From contig JAAMXP010000580.1 in the NCBI GenBank assembly GCA_019693395.1, forward strand, positions 1 to 12,177: a stretch of 12,177 bases of DNA, read 5' to 3'. This document shows, one piece after another, positions 1 to 8,724 of this stretch. Origin of the DNA: Ettlia oleoabundans (lineage: Eukaryota; Chlorophyta; Chlorophyceae; Chlamydomonadales). The notes under the pieces are model-generated. The model saw nothing but the letters and a program-made list of their open reading frames with translations, was not told the origin of the DNA and did no database searches. Each line of letters starts with the position of its first letter. The stretch's first letter is position 1. The position numbers were made by a program, and so were the translations under genes.

Positions 1-1030
1 GGATGGATGGGGTGGGGGCGCGCGCACCATACATAATGGTACGCCTCAACGCGACTGGGGCTCTTCACTCACATTGTTGTGTATATAACAGACTCCTGTA
101 CTCGCCAGCACCAGGCTGAATGATTGCGATAACCAATAACCGTACACCTGCCAAGGCAGATCAACCACTATGATGCTGTTTCTCCAGCCCAGCCTGATTA
201 ACTCAACAGTGCCACAACCACCTTCACGGGGCTCAGCACCCAGTCCCCAACCCACACACCTCGGTCAGTCTGCTGCAGTTGCTGGCTTGCGGTGACCAAC
301 AGCGTCCCCAGCACTCCTAGCAGCTCCCGCGCCCTCGGCATCAGCACATTGACCAGTGCCAGGCGCCGCACTCTGTCCAGCCCTTCAGCCTCTTCAGCCA
401 GCGCCGTCAGCAGGCGCAACGCCAGCCCGGAACTACCGTGCAGCAGGTTTAAAGCCTGGGTCGTCAGCTCATTGGCGCCCTCGCCGCCCGACGCGCCCGA
501 CACTGCTGCCAGAAGTGCGCACAACTGGCGCATCACCAGCTCCCCGACCCGATGCCAGCCCAGCGCTTCCTGAAACTTGGCCCTGCGGGCACGGAGGTGA
601 CAAGGGCTCTTGGCTGCCATGGTGGGCACTGCTGGCTGGCATGAGAACGACTCCATGCCAAACATTGGGAGCAGCCTGTCAATAAGCAACCAAGAAGCGA
701 GAGTGTGATAGATGACTCGATAGAGGCTGTGCGCTTGCCGCCACGTCCTACTGCCGCTGGGCCGCACCTGATTGCCTGGTTCAGCCCCTGCCGACTGCTG
801 GCCTCCAGTTTTGACCATTCCAACCTGACCTTCCGCACGAGCAGGGTAGCAGCAAAGAACTGCACCTCATCGGGCTGATCGGGCGCCAACAGCGCAAAGG
901 GGACCTGCCAGGCCTTATCGCTCTGCTGAAAGGATGTCAGCCACTGGTTGGCCTGCGCTTGCTGAGACGGGTCCTGCGCGTGGTACAGGGCCCGCACTGC
1001 GTTCACAACCTGTTCTTCAGGGCTAACCAT
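1..1030 (-). CDS. Transportin-3 / MOS14-like importin-beta, N-terminal part (gene runs off the left edge)
   Basis: Karyopherin-beta family receptor; the plant (MOS14) and animal (TNPO3) members carry SR splicing factors into the nucleus. Two exons are visible on the minus strand: 1030-768 (residues 1-87 plus two bases) and 582-260 (to residue 195 plus one base), joined as AG|G in phase 2 over a 185-base intron (donor GTGCGG, acceptor CCCGCAG). The importin N-terminal region is recognisable: AVRALYHAQDP (11-21), ANQWLTSFQQSDKAW (27-41), then VQFFAATLLVRKV (56-68). Exon 2 gives an HEAT-like helical stretch with LALRLLTALAEE (140-151), matching the family's conserved LLTVLPEE segment. The second donor is GTGTGT at 259-254, and 259-1 should be intron 2; I see no further exon there. 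The ATG at 1030 is chosen because its protein starts where relatives start. About one fifth of the usual ~950 residues is present. Family assignment is firm; the exact ortholog (TNPO3 versus importin-13) is less so. Confidence 0.85.
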
Positions 1031-1567
1031 TGTGAAATAATTGGTGCAATCTCAAAGACCACAATGCATGGGATCGTGCAATCGATGCAAAGTTCTTCTT
1101 GATACAACACTAGCAGGTCGCTGAGCTGGCAGCGCCGCCACAAACAGTGCCACCGTACGATAAGAGGGCCATGGGTCGGTTATATGAGTGCAATGCATAT
1201 GCTTCTATCCTACCGTAAAGCCTGAAATACGCGTGCCGCAGTCCTGTTGGTCGTTGTCAGCCGTCTATAGCTGTTAAACCTGCGTCTGTGGGTGATACGA
1301 AGCGTAGCTGACGGTGGGGCCCAGCTTCCGTCCCCATTTCAGGTGCACCACTCCGCTGCATCCAGCCATGCCGGTCTGGTGTGCTTCGTGCGCGCCTCAG
1401 CAGCATAATCAGCCTCGCCGCTGACGCAAGTCAAGTATAACGCGATTGTGGCTGTCACGGCTCTCGGAGCTGAGTTGCCGGCTTGCTGCTGCTGGTGCCG
1501 CTGCTGGTGCCTTTGCTGCTGCCGCCTGCCGCTCCCCCCTTGCAGCTCAGCAAGCAATCGGGGCACT
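1031..1567. promoter_or_regulatory. Divergent intergenic region between the transportin and NUG2/GNL2 genes
   Basis: The 537 bases separate two start codons that point away from each other, so both promoters and both 5' leaders must lie here unless an undetected leader intron exists. No convincing TATA box or known motif is visible. Before the GNL2 start the sequence is rich in CTG triplets (about 1483-1530), including a 12-base unit present twice in tandem (1488-1511). No protein or RNA gene is recognised. Its promoter role is inferred from position. Confidence 0.5.
1488..1511. repeat. Two tandem copies of a 12-base CTG-rich unit
   Basis: GCTGCTGGTGCC occurs at 1488-1499 and again at 1500-1511, within a longer CTG/CCG-rich stretch about 60-80 bases upstream of the GNL2 start codon. 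It is probably part of the 5' leader. On the opposite strand the same triplets read as a glutamine/histidine-rich run, which explains a spurious long reading frame there. Confidence 0.8.
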
Positions 1568-4500
1568 ATGGTTAAAGCCAAGCGGGACAAGGCACCCAAG
1601 GACAACCGCAAGCCAAAGCACTCCAATGATGTCAACCGGGCTAACAAGCAGAGCAAGAATGGCATGCGCGACGCATCCACGGCAAGTGCAGCCACATGAA
1701 GCGTGGCAAGAATGCCGCTACAAAAACTGCACAAGCAGCTCCATATTACGGTTAATGCAGTTATTGAATGGCTGAACTTTACAATTACAAGCACATGGCT
1801 TGCACATTCCCAAAAGCGGCCGTGTGGCTTGGGTACCAGCGAGCCTCCTCCTTGCGTCCATGCAGGTGCGGCGGCTGGCCATGTACAACAGCAAGGCGAA
1901 GCGAGACAAACGTGGCCGCATCGTATCTCAGGACTTCCAGTCCAAGGAGCTGCCCAACACGCGCATCCAACCCGACCGCCGCTGGTTTGGCAACACGCGT
2001 GTGATAGGGCAGAAGCAGCTGGCGGCGTTCCGGGAGGAGATGGGGGCCAAGGTGGCAGACCCATACACGGTGCTGATACGTGAGAAGAAGCTGCCCCTGA
2101 GCCTTCTAGAGGACCCCGACAAGAAGCACGCAGGTGACGCAGTGCGGTGGTTGGCAGGGTAGCAGTGGGGTGGGGTCAAGGGGACATTGGGTTGTTGGCA
2201 GTCCCAAGCCCGCGACTGCCCAAGTCGCCCTCTGCCCCACAGGGGCGATCATTTGGCCAACTTAATTAGCACTGAGGGCCACATGTGCTGACTTGCTCGC
2301 TATTCCCTGCTGCACTGGTTGCTGCACTGCTGTGTCGCAACCCTGGCTGCAGGCAAGGCGATGCGTGCCAATCTGGTGCAGACGCAGCCCTTTGCCTCCA
2401 CCTTTGGGAAGCAGGCGACACGCAAGCGCCCCAAGCTGGGGACTGACAGCTACGCAGAAATGCTACAGCATGTGGGTAATAGATTCGTTTGGGGCTCCTT
2501 CTTTTGTGAGAAGCCTTGTGGTAGCTGACCTTGCATCGGCGCTGCGGTGCATAATTCGCCCAGCCGCGGCACCCAGCACCCCAACGTCACATCGTCTTCC
2601 TATGTACTCTTAATCCACGCCTGTGTAGCACTGCCTTTCTCGCCATGCTTCCACACAGGCGGCCAGCACTGAGGAGGCGTATGCGGAGAAGTCGGCTGCT
2701 GCCAGCGCTGCAGACGAGGAGGGGCGGGGCGTGGTGCGTGATGCTGTGTTTGAGAAGGGTCAGTCGCGGCGCATCTGGGGGGAGCTGTACAAGGTGGTGG
2801 ACTCAAGTGACGTCGTCATACAGGTGGGCCGGGTGGGCGGCAAAGCTCCGTCGCTGCTGGGTGGCTGGTGCAGCTGGCGGCTGTGGTGAGCCTGTATAAG
2901 TTTGGGTTGTGAGCCTGTCAAAACTTGATAGATTGTTTGGGTAGAGGCCAGCGGTGCTGTTGGTTGGGTTGTTCACTGTTGGCTGAATGTAGTGTGATCT
3001 TCACGGGGACCACGTCCGCGCTTCCTCTGCACTGCTGACAGCCTGTGTGGGCCCGTTGCAGGTGCTAGATGCTCGTGACCCCAACGGCACCCGCTGTCGC
3101 CATCTGGAACAGCACCTGAAGAAGAACGCGCGACACAAGCACATGCTGCTCCTGCTTAACAAGTGTGACCTGGTGAGCAACGTGGCGGCAGGCTGTTGCT
3201 GCGCTCGGCAGAACCATTCACATGCGGCTGGGCCTGTGGCAGCTGCATCACCCCTGCTGTTGCTGGGTAAAACATTGGCTGTGAGTCTGCAAGTTTACTT
3301 AGTTAAAGTCATTGATACTCAACGGCAACCACGATTGAATGTCATGTTGCTGCTTTGCGTGGCTCAAGGTTGGATGCCGTCAACAAGCCTTAGTTTCACC
3401 AGGGTACNCCCACACCCCCAACCAACCAAGCATTCACCTGCCTGTCCTGTACACCCCTCCCGGTTGTTGTACCGCAGGTGCCCTCCTGGGTGACCAAACG
3501 CTGGCTGCACACGCTGTCCCGTGAGTACCCCACCCTGGCCTTCCACGCCTCCATCACCAACCCCTTTGGCAAGGGCTCCCTGCTCAGCCTGCTGCGCCAG
3601 CTGGCACGCCTGCGCACTGACAAGCAGTACATCAGTGTGGGGCTGGTGGGATACCCAAATGTTGGCAAATCTTCGGTCATCAACACGCTGCGCAGCAAAA
3701 AGGTGGGCACGGCACAAAAAACACTATGATGCCAGGGGCATTGGAGGGCTTGGTCGTGACAGGCTGGGATGGCCCTTTCCTGTGCAACGACCAGGTCTTC
3801 CTGTTTGGCCAGCCAGTTGAGCTTCTACATTTGTACTGCATTACTTTATCAGGATCTCTCTATTCTGGCTTGAAATCATAAACTTCATGGCACAACGCCT
3901 GCATGTGCGTGCTGCAGGTCTGCAACGTGGCCCCCATCCCTGGGGAGACCAAGGTTTGGCAGTACATCACGCTCATGAAGCGTATCTTCCTCATTGACTG
4001 TCCCGGTGTGGTGTACAACAAGACGGACGACAGCCAGACGGACATTGTGCTCAAGGGCGTGGTGCGCGTGGAGAACCTGGTGAGTGGAAGGAGGTTTGTA
4101 GGTGGCAGGGGGAGTGGAAGGGGGCGACAGAGGGAGGCGGCGGGGGAAGGGCATTGGTTTAAGTATCAGGAGTCCCGAGTTGAGGTTTGCTGGATCGGCG
4201 GAGCGGGTGGGCTGGGCCTGGTAGTGGTAGGGCTGGATGTGGTTGGTGCAGGGAGGTAAGCAGGATGCACAATCAGGGGCCCGACAGGCTCACGTGCCAG
4301 CCGCCGGTTAGTGAGTGCTATCCAGTCACGCGCCTGTCCCTCCTCTTCCATGCCACTCGCTCCAGCATGTCACCGGGTTGCACCTTGGAACCCACTGCAC
4401 ATGCGTGCGGTTGTGCCTGTGCGTGTGCCTGTGTGTTTCTGCCTCAGGAGGACGCCACTGAGCATGTGGGCCAGGTGCTGGAGCGGGTGAAGCCAGAGTA

Positions 4501-5737
4501 TCTGCGCCGCGCCTACAAGCTGGCCAGCTGGACCGATTCAGACGACTTCCTCAGCCAGGTGGCGCGGCAGACAGGTGGGTGCGTGCGACCGTGTTGAAGG
4601 CTCAGGTTAAGTGTGGGGACAGCAGGCAGGACATGAACCAAAGACTGCTGATGCTAAGGATGGTGTGGGCTGAGTGGTGACGCTTTGTTTCCGTCTAGAA
4701 GCCATTGTTGGGGGTGTTTGCTCGGCAGCAGCTTGCTCACAACCTTGGATGTGTTTAGACCTCTCCCGTTTCAGTTGCTTCAGCCCTAACATAGTGGGCC
4801 CTGCCCTCATCACGGATTGGCTTGCAGGCAAGCTGGGCAAGGGCGGCGAACCAGATCTGAACACCGCAGCCCGTATGGTACTGTACGACTGGCAGCGCGG
4901 CAAGATCCCATTCTTCACGCTGCCGCCAGATTACACAGAGGACGCACCGCGTGGCGTCAACGGCAGCGGCACCACGAGCGATGCTGAGGGTCAAGAGGCA
5001 TCGTTGCTGCCTGCCGAGGCGGTAACAGAGGAGGATGCCAAGGCTGCAATTGACGGGGACCCAGAGAAGGCGGCAGCAGCGGCACGTGCCATGGCTTCAG
5101 AGGCGGCGGCAGCAAGCGCCAAGCAGCGGCGGTCTGCTATCCCGGTGCAGCAGGACTTTTTCACGCCAGCTGATGAGGGCGTGGAGGAGGGTGGCAGCGA
5201 GGAGGAGGGGGTCTATGATTCGGATATCATCAGCAGTGGCAGCAAGGGTGCAGTGGAGGAGGGAGATGAAGATGATGAAGAGGAGGGCAACTCTCGTAAG
5301 CCAGACGATGCTTCCGGTTTTGGCGGGAGTGAGGGGGAGAGCGAAGATGAGGAGGTGCGAGCTGGCAGGCACCGCTACAGCGGATTCTGATGGCCTGGTG
5401 ATCTGCACCTGGCAGGCTGGCTTTCTGCAATCAGCCCACCAGATCATGGCAGTTCCCGGCGCCACACCCCCCCCCATGCCTGACACGCTGATCCCTGCCT
5501 ACTTTTCTTCAGGATGTAAGTGGCAGCGAGGAGGTGCCCTCTGGTAGCAGCAGCGGTGAAGAAGGCGCAGACAGCGATGATGATATTGGTTATGATGACA
5601 ATGACCTGAGCTGGGAAGCGCTGATGGCGGCAATGCAGGGGGGTGCTGCAGTGGAACATGACGAGGAGCAAGAGGATGCAGCAGCGGCGGTAGCAGGGGC
5701 AGCAGGCAGCAAGAAGCGCAAACAGAAACAGCGGTGA
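1568..5737 (+). CDS. NUG2: Nucleolar GTP-binding protein 2 (NUG2/GNL2/Nog2), complete, ten exons
   Basis: Circularly permuted GTPase (YlqF/YawG type) that in yeast and plants acts on pre-60S particles during nuclear ribosome maturation. Exons: 1568-1681, 1866-2133, 2353-2471, 2659-2823, 3062-3172, 3478-3702, 3918-4079, 4448-4574, 4828-5354, 5513-5737. They sum to 2043 bases, giving 680 residues with all phases consistent. The N-terminal NGP1-type domain includes [12 protein letters not shown] (15-26), KELPNTRI and [10 protein letters not shown]. The permuted G motifs run in order: DARDP (225-229), G4 NKCD (255-258), G1 GYPNVGKSS (317-325), G2 in PGETK (342-346), G3 DCPG (361-364). Then come KGGEPDL (435-441), [10 protein letters not shown] (451-460) and PVQQDFF (536-542). 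From about 545 the tail is acidic, ending in a basic KKRKQKQR (673-680), a likely nuclear/nucleolar signal. Intron 1 appears to use a GC donor. Start ATG 1568 matches relatives. Confidence 0.95.
1682..1865 (+). other. GC-AG intron 1 of NUG2/GNL2
   Basis: Exon 1 ends ...ATGCGCGACGCATCCACG and the intron opens with GCAAGT, the usual consensus for GC donors; it closes with ATGCAG before GTGCGGCGG. The joined protein reads [14 protein letters not shown], which aligns without gap to relatives such as human MRDRATIRRLNMY. The GT five bases downstream (1686) leaves phase 1, which does not fit the acceptor at 1865. A rival acceptor at 1839 would restore the frame but insert ten foreign residues and has a weak pyrimidine tract. 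Confidence 0.8.
3408..3408. other. Undetermined base (N) inside intron 5 of NUG2/GNL2
   Basis: A single ambiguous base in noncoding sequence 70 bases before exon 6. It does not affect the protein model. Confidence 0.99.
4108..4146 (+). other. Predicted G-quadruplex motif in intron 7 of NUG2/GNL2
   Basis: Four G runs (4108-4112, 4120-4124, 4132-4134, 4142-4146) are separated by three loops of exactly seven bases, satisfying the G3+N1-7 rule on the coding strand. The motif starts 28 bases inside the intron after a GTGAGT donor, so it would also be present in the pre-mRNA. Confidence 0.6.
4411..4442 (+). repeat. TG-rich microsatellite-like tract at the end of NUG2/GNL2 intron 7
   Basis: A run of TGTG, TGCG and TGCC units directly precedes the CTCAG acceptor at 4447 and takes the place of an ordinary pyrimidine tract. 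It is imperfect and not a clean dinucleotide repeat. Confidence 0.55.
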
Positions 5738-6078
5738 AGAACCAGCTGCCGTGGCGCTGCGCCTGCCGCAACTCCTTTGTTTCAATGAAGAACCCCGTTT
5801 GTCAGCTGGTTGACCTAACCGATGTAACGTGTACGTTACAACCTGCTGGGACGTCTGTGGATGGAAGGGGCAGGGTTACAGAAGAAGAGAAGAGCAGGAC
5901 AGGCGTAAGTGCATGTGGCTCGCAAAAATGAACACTAGTACGAGCGAGTATACGCCACGGTCGCCAGTGCTGCAAACATATGCAAAACATATGCTAGGCT
6001 ATGCAGCACAGCAACAGATCGCTCATGTGTCCACTGCTGCTGCCATGCGTTGCTGCAAACAGGCTGGTGATAGCTCGC
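5738..6078. promoter_or_regulatory. Convergent 3' region of NUG2/GNL2 and the plastid S10 gene
   Basis: Both genes stop reading toward this stretch of 341 bases, so it must hold both 3' untranslated regions. TGTAA, the green-algal poly(A) signal, occurs on the plus strand at 5823-5827, 86 bases after the GNL2 stop. On the minus strand it occurs at 5880-5876 and 5840-5836, about 200 and 240 bases after the S10 stop. A nine-base direct repeat AACATATGC lies at 5975-5983 and 5986-5994. No gene is seen. Confidence 0.7.
5823..5840. promoter_or_regulatory. Palindrome carrying a TGTAA poly(A) signal on both strands
   Basis: The arms TGTAACGT (5823-5830) and ACGTTACA (5833-5840) are perfect inverted repeats around a two-base spacer. 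Each strand therefore starts with TGTAA, the signal known in Chlamydomonas and other green algae, facing the correct gene: GNL2 from the left and plastid S10 from the right. That it is used in both directions is inference. Confidence 0.6.
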
Positions 6079-6090
6079 TTAAAGCTTGAC
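6079..6090 (-). other. 12-base terminal coding exon of the plastid S10 gene
   Basis: The preceding exon ends ATT GAG at 6324, followed by a strong GTGCGT donor. The acceptor is CCTTTGCAG at 6099-6091, and the exon reads GTC AAG CTT TAA. This gives the ending VDIE-VKL, the canonical end of plastid and cyanobacterial S10. Without splicing, the frame would run on to a TGA at 6228, adding 30 residues unlike any S10 I know. Confidence 0.8.
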
Positions 6091-7235
6091 CTGCAAAGGT
6101 AGGGCGAGGGCTACGGCACATTACGACACATTAACTCCCCGCTGCATTAAACTGCATTCAGGATTCTGTCGCACTCCTCTACGCACACGCCCCATGTATC
6201 CACGCCATATTGTTGCAGCCTGCGGCTTCACCCCAAGCCCCGCTGTGCTCTAGTGCCACCGTGAGCGACTGCTGCCTCATTGTCTTGCTGCCGGTGTGAC
6301 GTCTTGCCATTGCTGCCACGCACCTCAATGTCAACGCCAGCGGGCAGGTCCAGTGACATGAGGCGGTCAATGGTGCCTGAGGACAGGTCCTTGATGTCAA
6401 TCAGCCGCTGGTGCAGGCGCACCTCAAACTGCTCACGCGAGTCCTTGTTCACGTGCGGGGAGCGCAGAACAGTGTACACCTTCTTCCTGCAGGGGGAGGA
6501 CAGCCGAGATGTGTATCAGGGCTGAGCAGCAGAGTCAGCCAGCATGAGCATGCAGGTCAGCTGACGCTGAGCGTCCTGCCTGGGTGCTGGCCAACCACCC
6601 TGGCTTGCCAATCGGCACAAAGCTCGTGGGCTCAAACTCCATACCGGTTGCCACAAGTGTATAAATGTCTTCCTGCTGTAGTATACGATACAGCTGCCAG
6701 CGTTTCAGCACCTGGTTGGCAGCGGCACAGGGCCGGCGATGCTGGCGCCTGTGCTGCTTGCCGCGTCCCTGATCTTCTCCACCGAGTCATGAAGCAGGTC
6801 CACCCAGTAGCTCTTCAGCTTAATGCGAATCTTCTGCTGCGCGGGTGCTGCTGCTGCTGCAGCAGAAAGGAAAAAAACAGTGAGCGCAGGGAGCTTTCAG
6901 GTGCACCCCGACTCGTACTGGCCGCCATTCCTGCCCGTCCCCAGGCGCCTTCGGCGCTTGTTGGGCCCAGCGCGCCCTGCCAAACGCTTTCTCAGGACGT
7001 TATGTGGGGTACCAGGTCGCGCATTGGGCGGACTGGGCCCACCTGTGGCCGAGACAAAGACGGGCTGGCGCCGGACAGCGCCTGCTGCTGGTGCTGCCAC
7101 CAGGGGCTTCGCTGCCATGGCCCGCGAACTGGACAGGGGGCGGAACGCCGCCACCCGGCTGCTAGTGCCGCTGCTCCTGCTCGCCGCACCGCACTGCTGC
7201 ATGGTGACCGCACCGCACGCTGCCACCGCCGCCAT
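6079..7235 (-). CDS. PRPS10: Plastid 30S ribosomal protein S10 (uS10c), nuclear-encoded, four exons
   Basis: Small-subunit protein of the plastid ribosome (uS10 family). Preferred exons on the minus strand: 7235-7043, 6856-6712, 6486-6324, 6090-6079, totalling 513 bases and 170 residues. Residues 1 to about 64 ([10 protein letters not shown] onward) are rich in Ala, Ser and Arg and poor in acids, like a chloroplast transit peptide. The S10 domain follows: [11 protein letters not shown] (72-82), [20 protein letters not shown] with split-codon Arg at 113, [19 protein letters not shown], then [12 protein letters not shown] at the end. The cyanobacterial-type PLPT and VLRSPHV motifs separate it from cytosolic S20 (uS10). 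Exon 4 is only GTC AAG CTT TAA and restores the family's VKL terminus. The end of exon 1 is less certain: GTGGGC at 7042 fits the local donor style, but GTACCC at 7012 or GTTTGG at 6985 would also keep frame and only lengthen the linker. Confidence 0.9.
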
Positions 7236-7626
7236 GTTAAATTCTTCCCTTCTCTACCAATGAAAAGATGTTGTCATTTCTGGTCCACATGGGCAGGAAT
7301 AGGGTGTGCCAGCTTGGCCAACCCGGGGTCTCTTTTGGTTGTGAGCTCGCAAGGCCTCCCTCTCTGGATTGCATCAAGGCCTTGTATGCTTATACGCAGC
7401 GTTACAATGCCAAACCGCCGCCTCGGTCTTTGCATAAGCGGTGCAAGTTCAAGAGGCACGAACACGAGGCAGGTTGCTGCCTTGTGGAGACTCATGTCTG
7501 CTGAATGGAGGTAAGTTTCAAGCGAATGGTTGTTGGCTGGTTGTTAGGAATGAGTGTGGGGCTCTGCCGCCGCCAGTCCCTGTAAGGCGGCGCAAACGTT
7601 GCGACCTGCTGGCCGTCGTCACAACA

Positions 7627-7654
7627 CAGAAGCTATTTACAGCAGAAGCTATTT
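7627..7654. repeat. Direct repeat, two copies of a 12-base unit
   Basis: CAGAAGCTATTT occurs at 7627-7638 and 7643-7654, period 16, in the divergent intergenic region about 400 bases upstream of the S10 start. Confidence 0.8.
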
Positions 7655-7743
7655 CAACACTCACCGCCTAGGCAGTGTGTGGTATGTGATTCAATCACAG
7701 TTCTGCTGCGTCTCAATCACCCACATAAGGTTCCAACCGCCAG

Positions 7744-7755
7744 CACATGCATGTG
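7744..7755. repeat. 12-base perfect palindrome (CACATGCATGTG)
   Basis: Fully self-complementary. It contains the CATGCATG core resembling the plant RY element, although no such use is known to me in this context. Confidence 0.7.
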
Positions 7756-8296
7756 TTACCTCATGCCTGCTGCAAGGTTGGGCAGACTGACTCCAGGGCT
7801 TGTCATTGCGGTCAGCGCCATCAGGTCGGGGTTCCCATAGTGCATGTGGCATGCAACGACACCGAAATGGTGTACGTGTCATGCTGTTACAAATGTCTTC
7901 CACAAGAGTAGATCAGAACTGCAAGTATCCACTGCTGAGGAGCAAAACACCTGCAGCTTTTTCCTTGAAGGTTGAGCCGTTAACTTGGTCAGTTACGCAA
8001 CTGACTACTGACAGCTACATGGCACCTCAGCTGCAAGCACCAATGGATGTATCGCCTTCTTACTGGAAGAGTGGTGGATAAGCAGACCTTGCCTGGGTAA
8101 TGGTAATGGTGGCGGGAACGAAGCGGAATGTCGACTGTACTGGCTGGCACTATGGGAGCAAAGATTTGAGCAAAGAGATCTGTGATGGATGGGACAGGTT
8201 GAGCAAAAGACAGGAAACATCGTTCTCTGCTGCTGCTAGCCAAGGGCCTCAACTCGCAACGGAATGCAAGAGGCAAAATGTTCGTTCAGTAAACCG

Positions 8297-8308
8297 GCAC
8301 CGCGGTGC
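8297..8308. repeat. 12-base perfect palindrome (GCACCGCGGTGC)
   Basis: Fully self-complementary. It overlaps the first copy of the direct repeat AACCGGCAC (8292-8300; second copy 8334-8342, 42 bases on). Confidence 0.7.
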
Positions 8309-8513
8309 ACGGCAGCGCCCGTAGGTCACCGCTAACCGGCACAGCAGGAGCTCTCGCCTAGTTGGCGTAGCCGCTTTCAACGCGTTGTGTTCATACCCGC
8401 TCACAACCTTACTTAGCATACCACCTTCTCAAATCGCTAAACAACTTTCGTAGGGTTGTCACAATTGCGCCTGACACCGTGGGATCAAGATTTCAATAAT
8501 TTAGTGGTGGTCA

Positions 8514-8525
8514 GTGATTAATCAC
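8514..8525. repeat. 12-base perfect palindrome (GTGATTAATCAC) about 200 bases upstream of beta-COP
   Basis: Fully self-complementary, with an AT-rich ATTAAT centre. Its distance of 200 bases from the beta-COP start makes a promoter-proximal binding site possible; this is positional inference only. Confidence 0.7.
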
Positions 8526-8724
8526 GACGGGGAATCGTGCAGCAGCCTGCCAACAGCACTCAGCCAGGCCTTCTTCCTTCCTCCCAGTCATCGTGTACAT
8601 AGCGACATCACAGTCGCCGTTGACATCTATCGATCGCGAACACGCTGTGGAACGGGTGGGCGAGGAGCAGCCCCAGGAGGCAGTTGTTTGGGCGGGTGGC
8701 CCGTAAACTGAACAGCTCGCAGCC

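Larger units (their letters stand above)
7236..8724. promoter_or_regulatory. Divergent intergenic region between plastid S10 and beta-COP
   Basis: These 1489 bases separate two start codons facing away from each other. I find no protein recognisable in any frame and no tRNA-like box pair. The stretch contains a 12-base direct repeat (7627-7654), three 12-base perfect palindromes (7744-7755, 8297-8308, 8514-8525), and a nine-base repeat AACCGGCAC at 8292-8300 and 8334-8342. A textbook donor GAG|GTAAGT occurs at 7508-7516 on the plus strand. Promoters and leaders of both genes are expected here; their exact sites are not visible. Confidence 0.55.

Noticed and set aside
1..259. Short minus-strand frame MGWGLGAEP... 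as a further transportin exon
   Set aside because: It shows none of the family's next conserved segment, so the stretch is best read as intron 2.
533..767. Unspliced continuation of the transportin exon 1 frame (to residue 165)
   Set aside because: Similarity to the family ends exactly at the GTGCGG donor at 767 and resumes at 582 in another frame, so the extension is intron.
1339..2064. 241-residue minus-strand frame with a Gln/His-rich run
   Set aside because: The run is the reverse reading of the CTG-rich leader, and the rest is antisense to GNL2 exons 1-2.
6228..6323. Unspliced 30-residue C-terminal tail for plastid S10
   Set aside because: It resembles no S10 terminus and begins at a strong donor, while splicing to 6090 restores the conserved VKL ending.
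7013..7042. Alternative S10 exon 1 end at 7013 (donor GTACCC)
   Set aside because: It keeps frame, but CAG|GTGGGC at 7043/7042 matches the donor style of the window better. It is kept only as an alternative because the linker is not conserved.
6411..7514. 367-residue plus-strand reading frame across the plastid S10 gene
   Set aside because: It is antisense to well-supported S10 exons, has no recognisable domain, and is rich in Cys, Trp and His as expected of shadow frames in GC-rich DNA.
7728..7741. GGTTCCAACC as a tRNA B box
   Set aside because: No matching A box or cloverleaf arms are visible at the right distance.
7989..8276. Minus-strand 95-codon frame in the divergent intergenic region as a small gene
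   Set aside because: It starts at a non-ATG codon, has no recognisable domain, and frames of this length are common here by chance.
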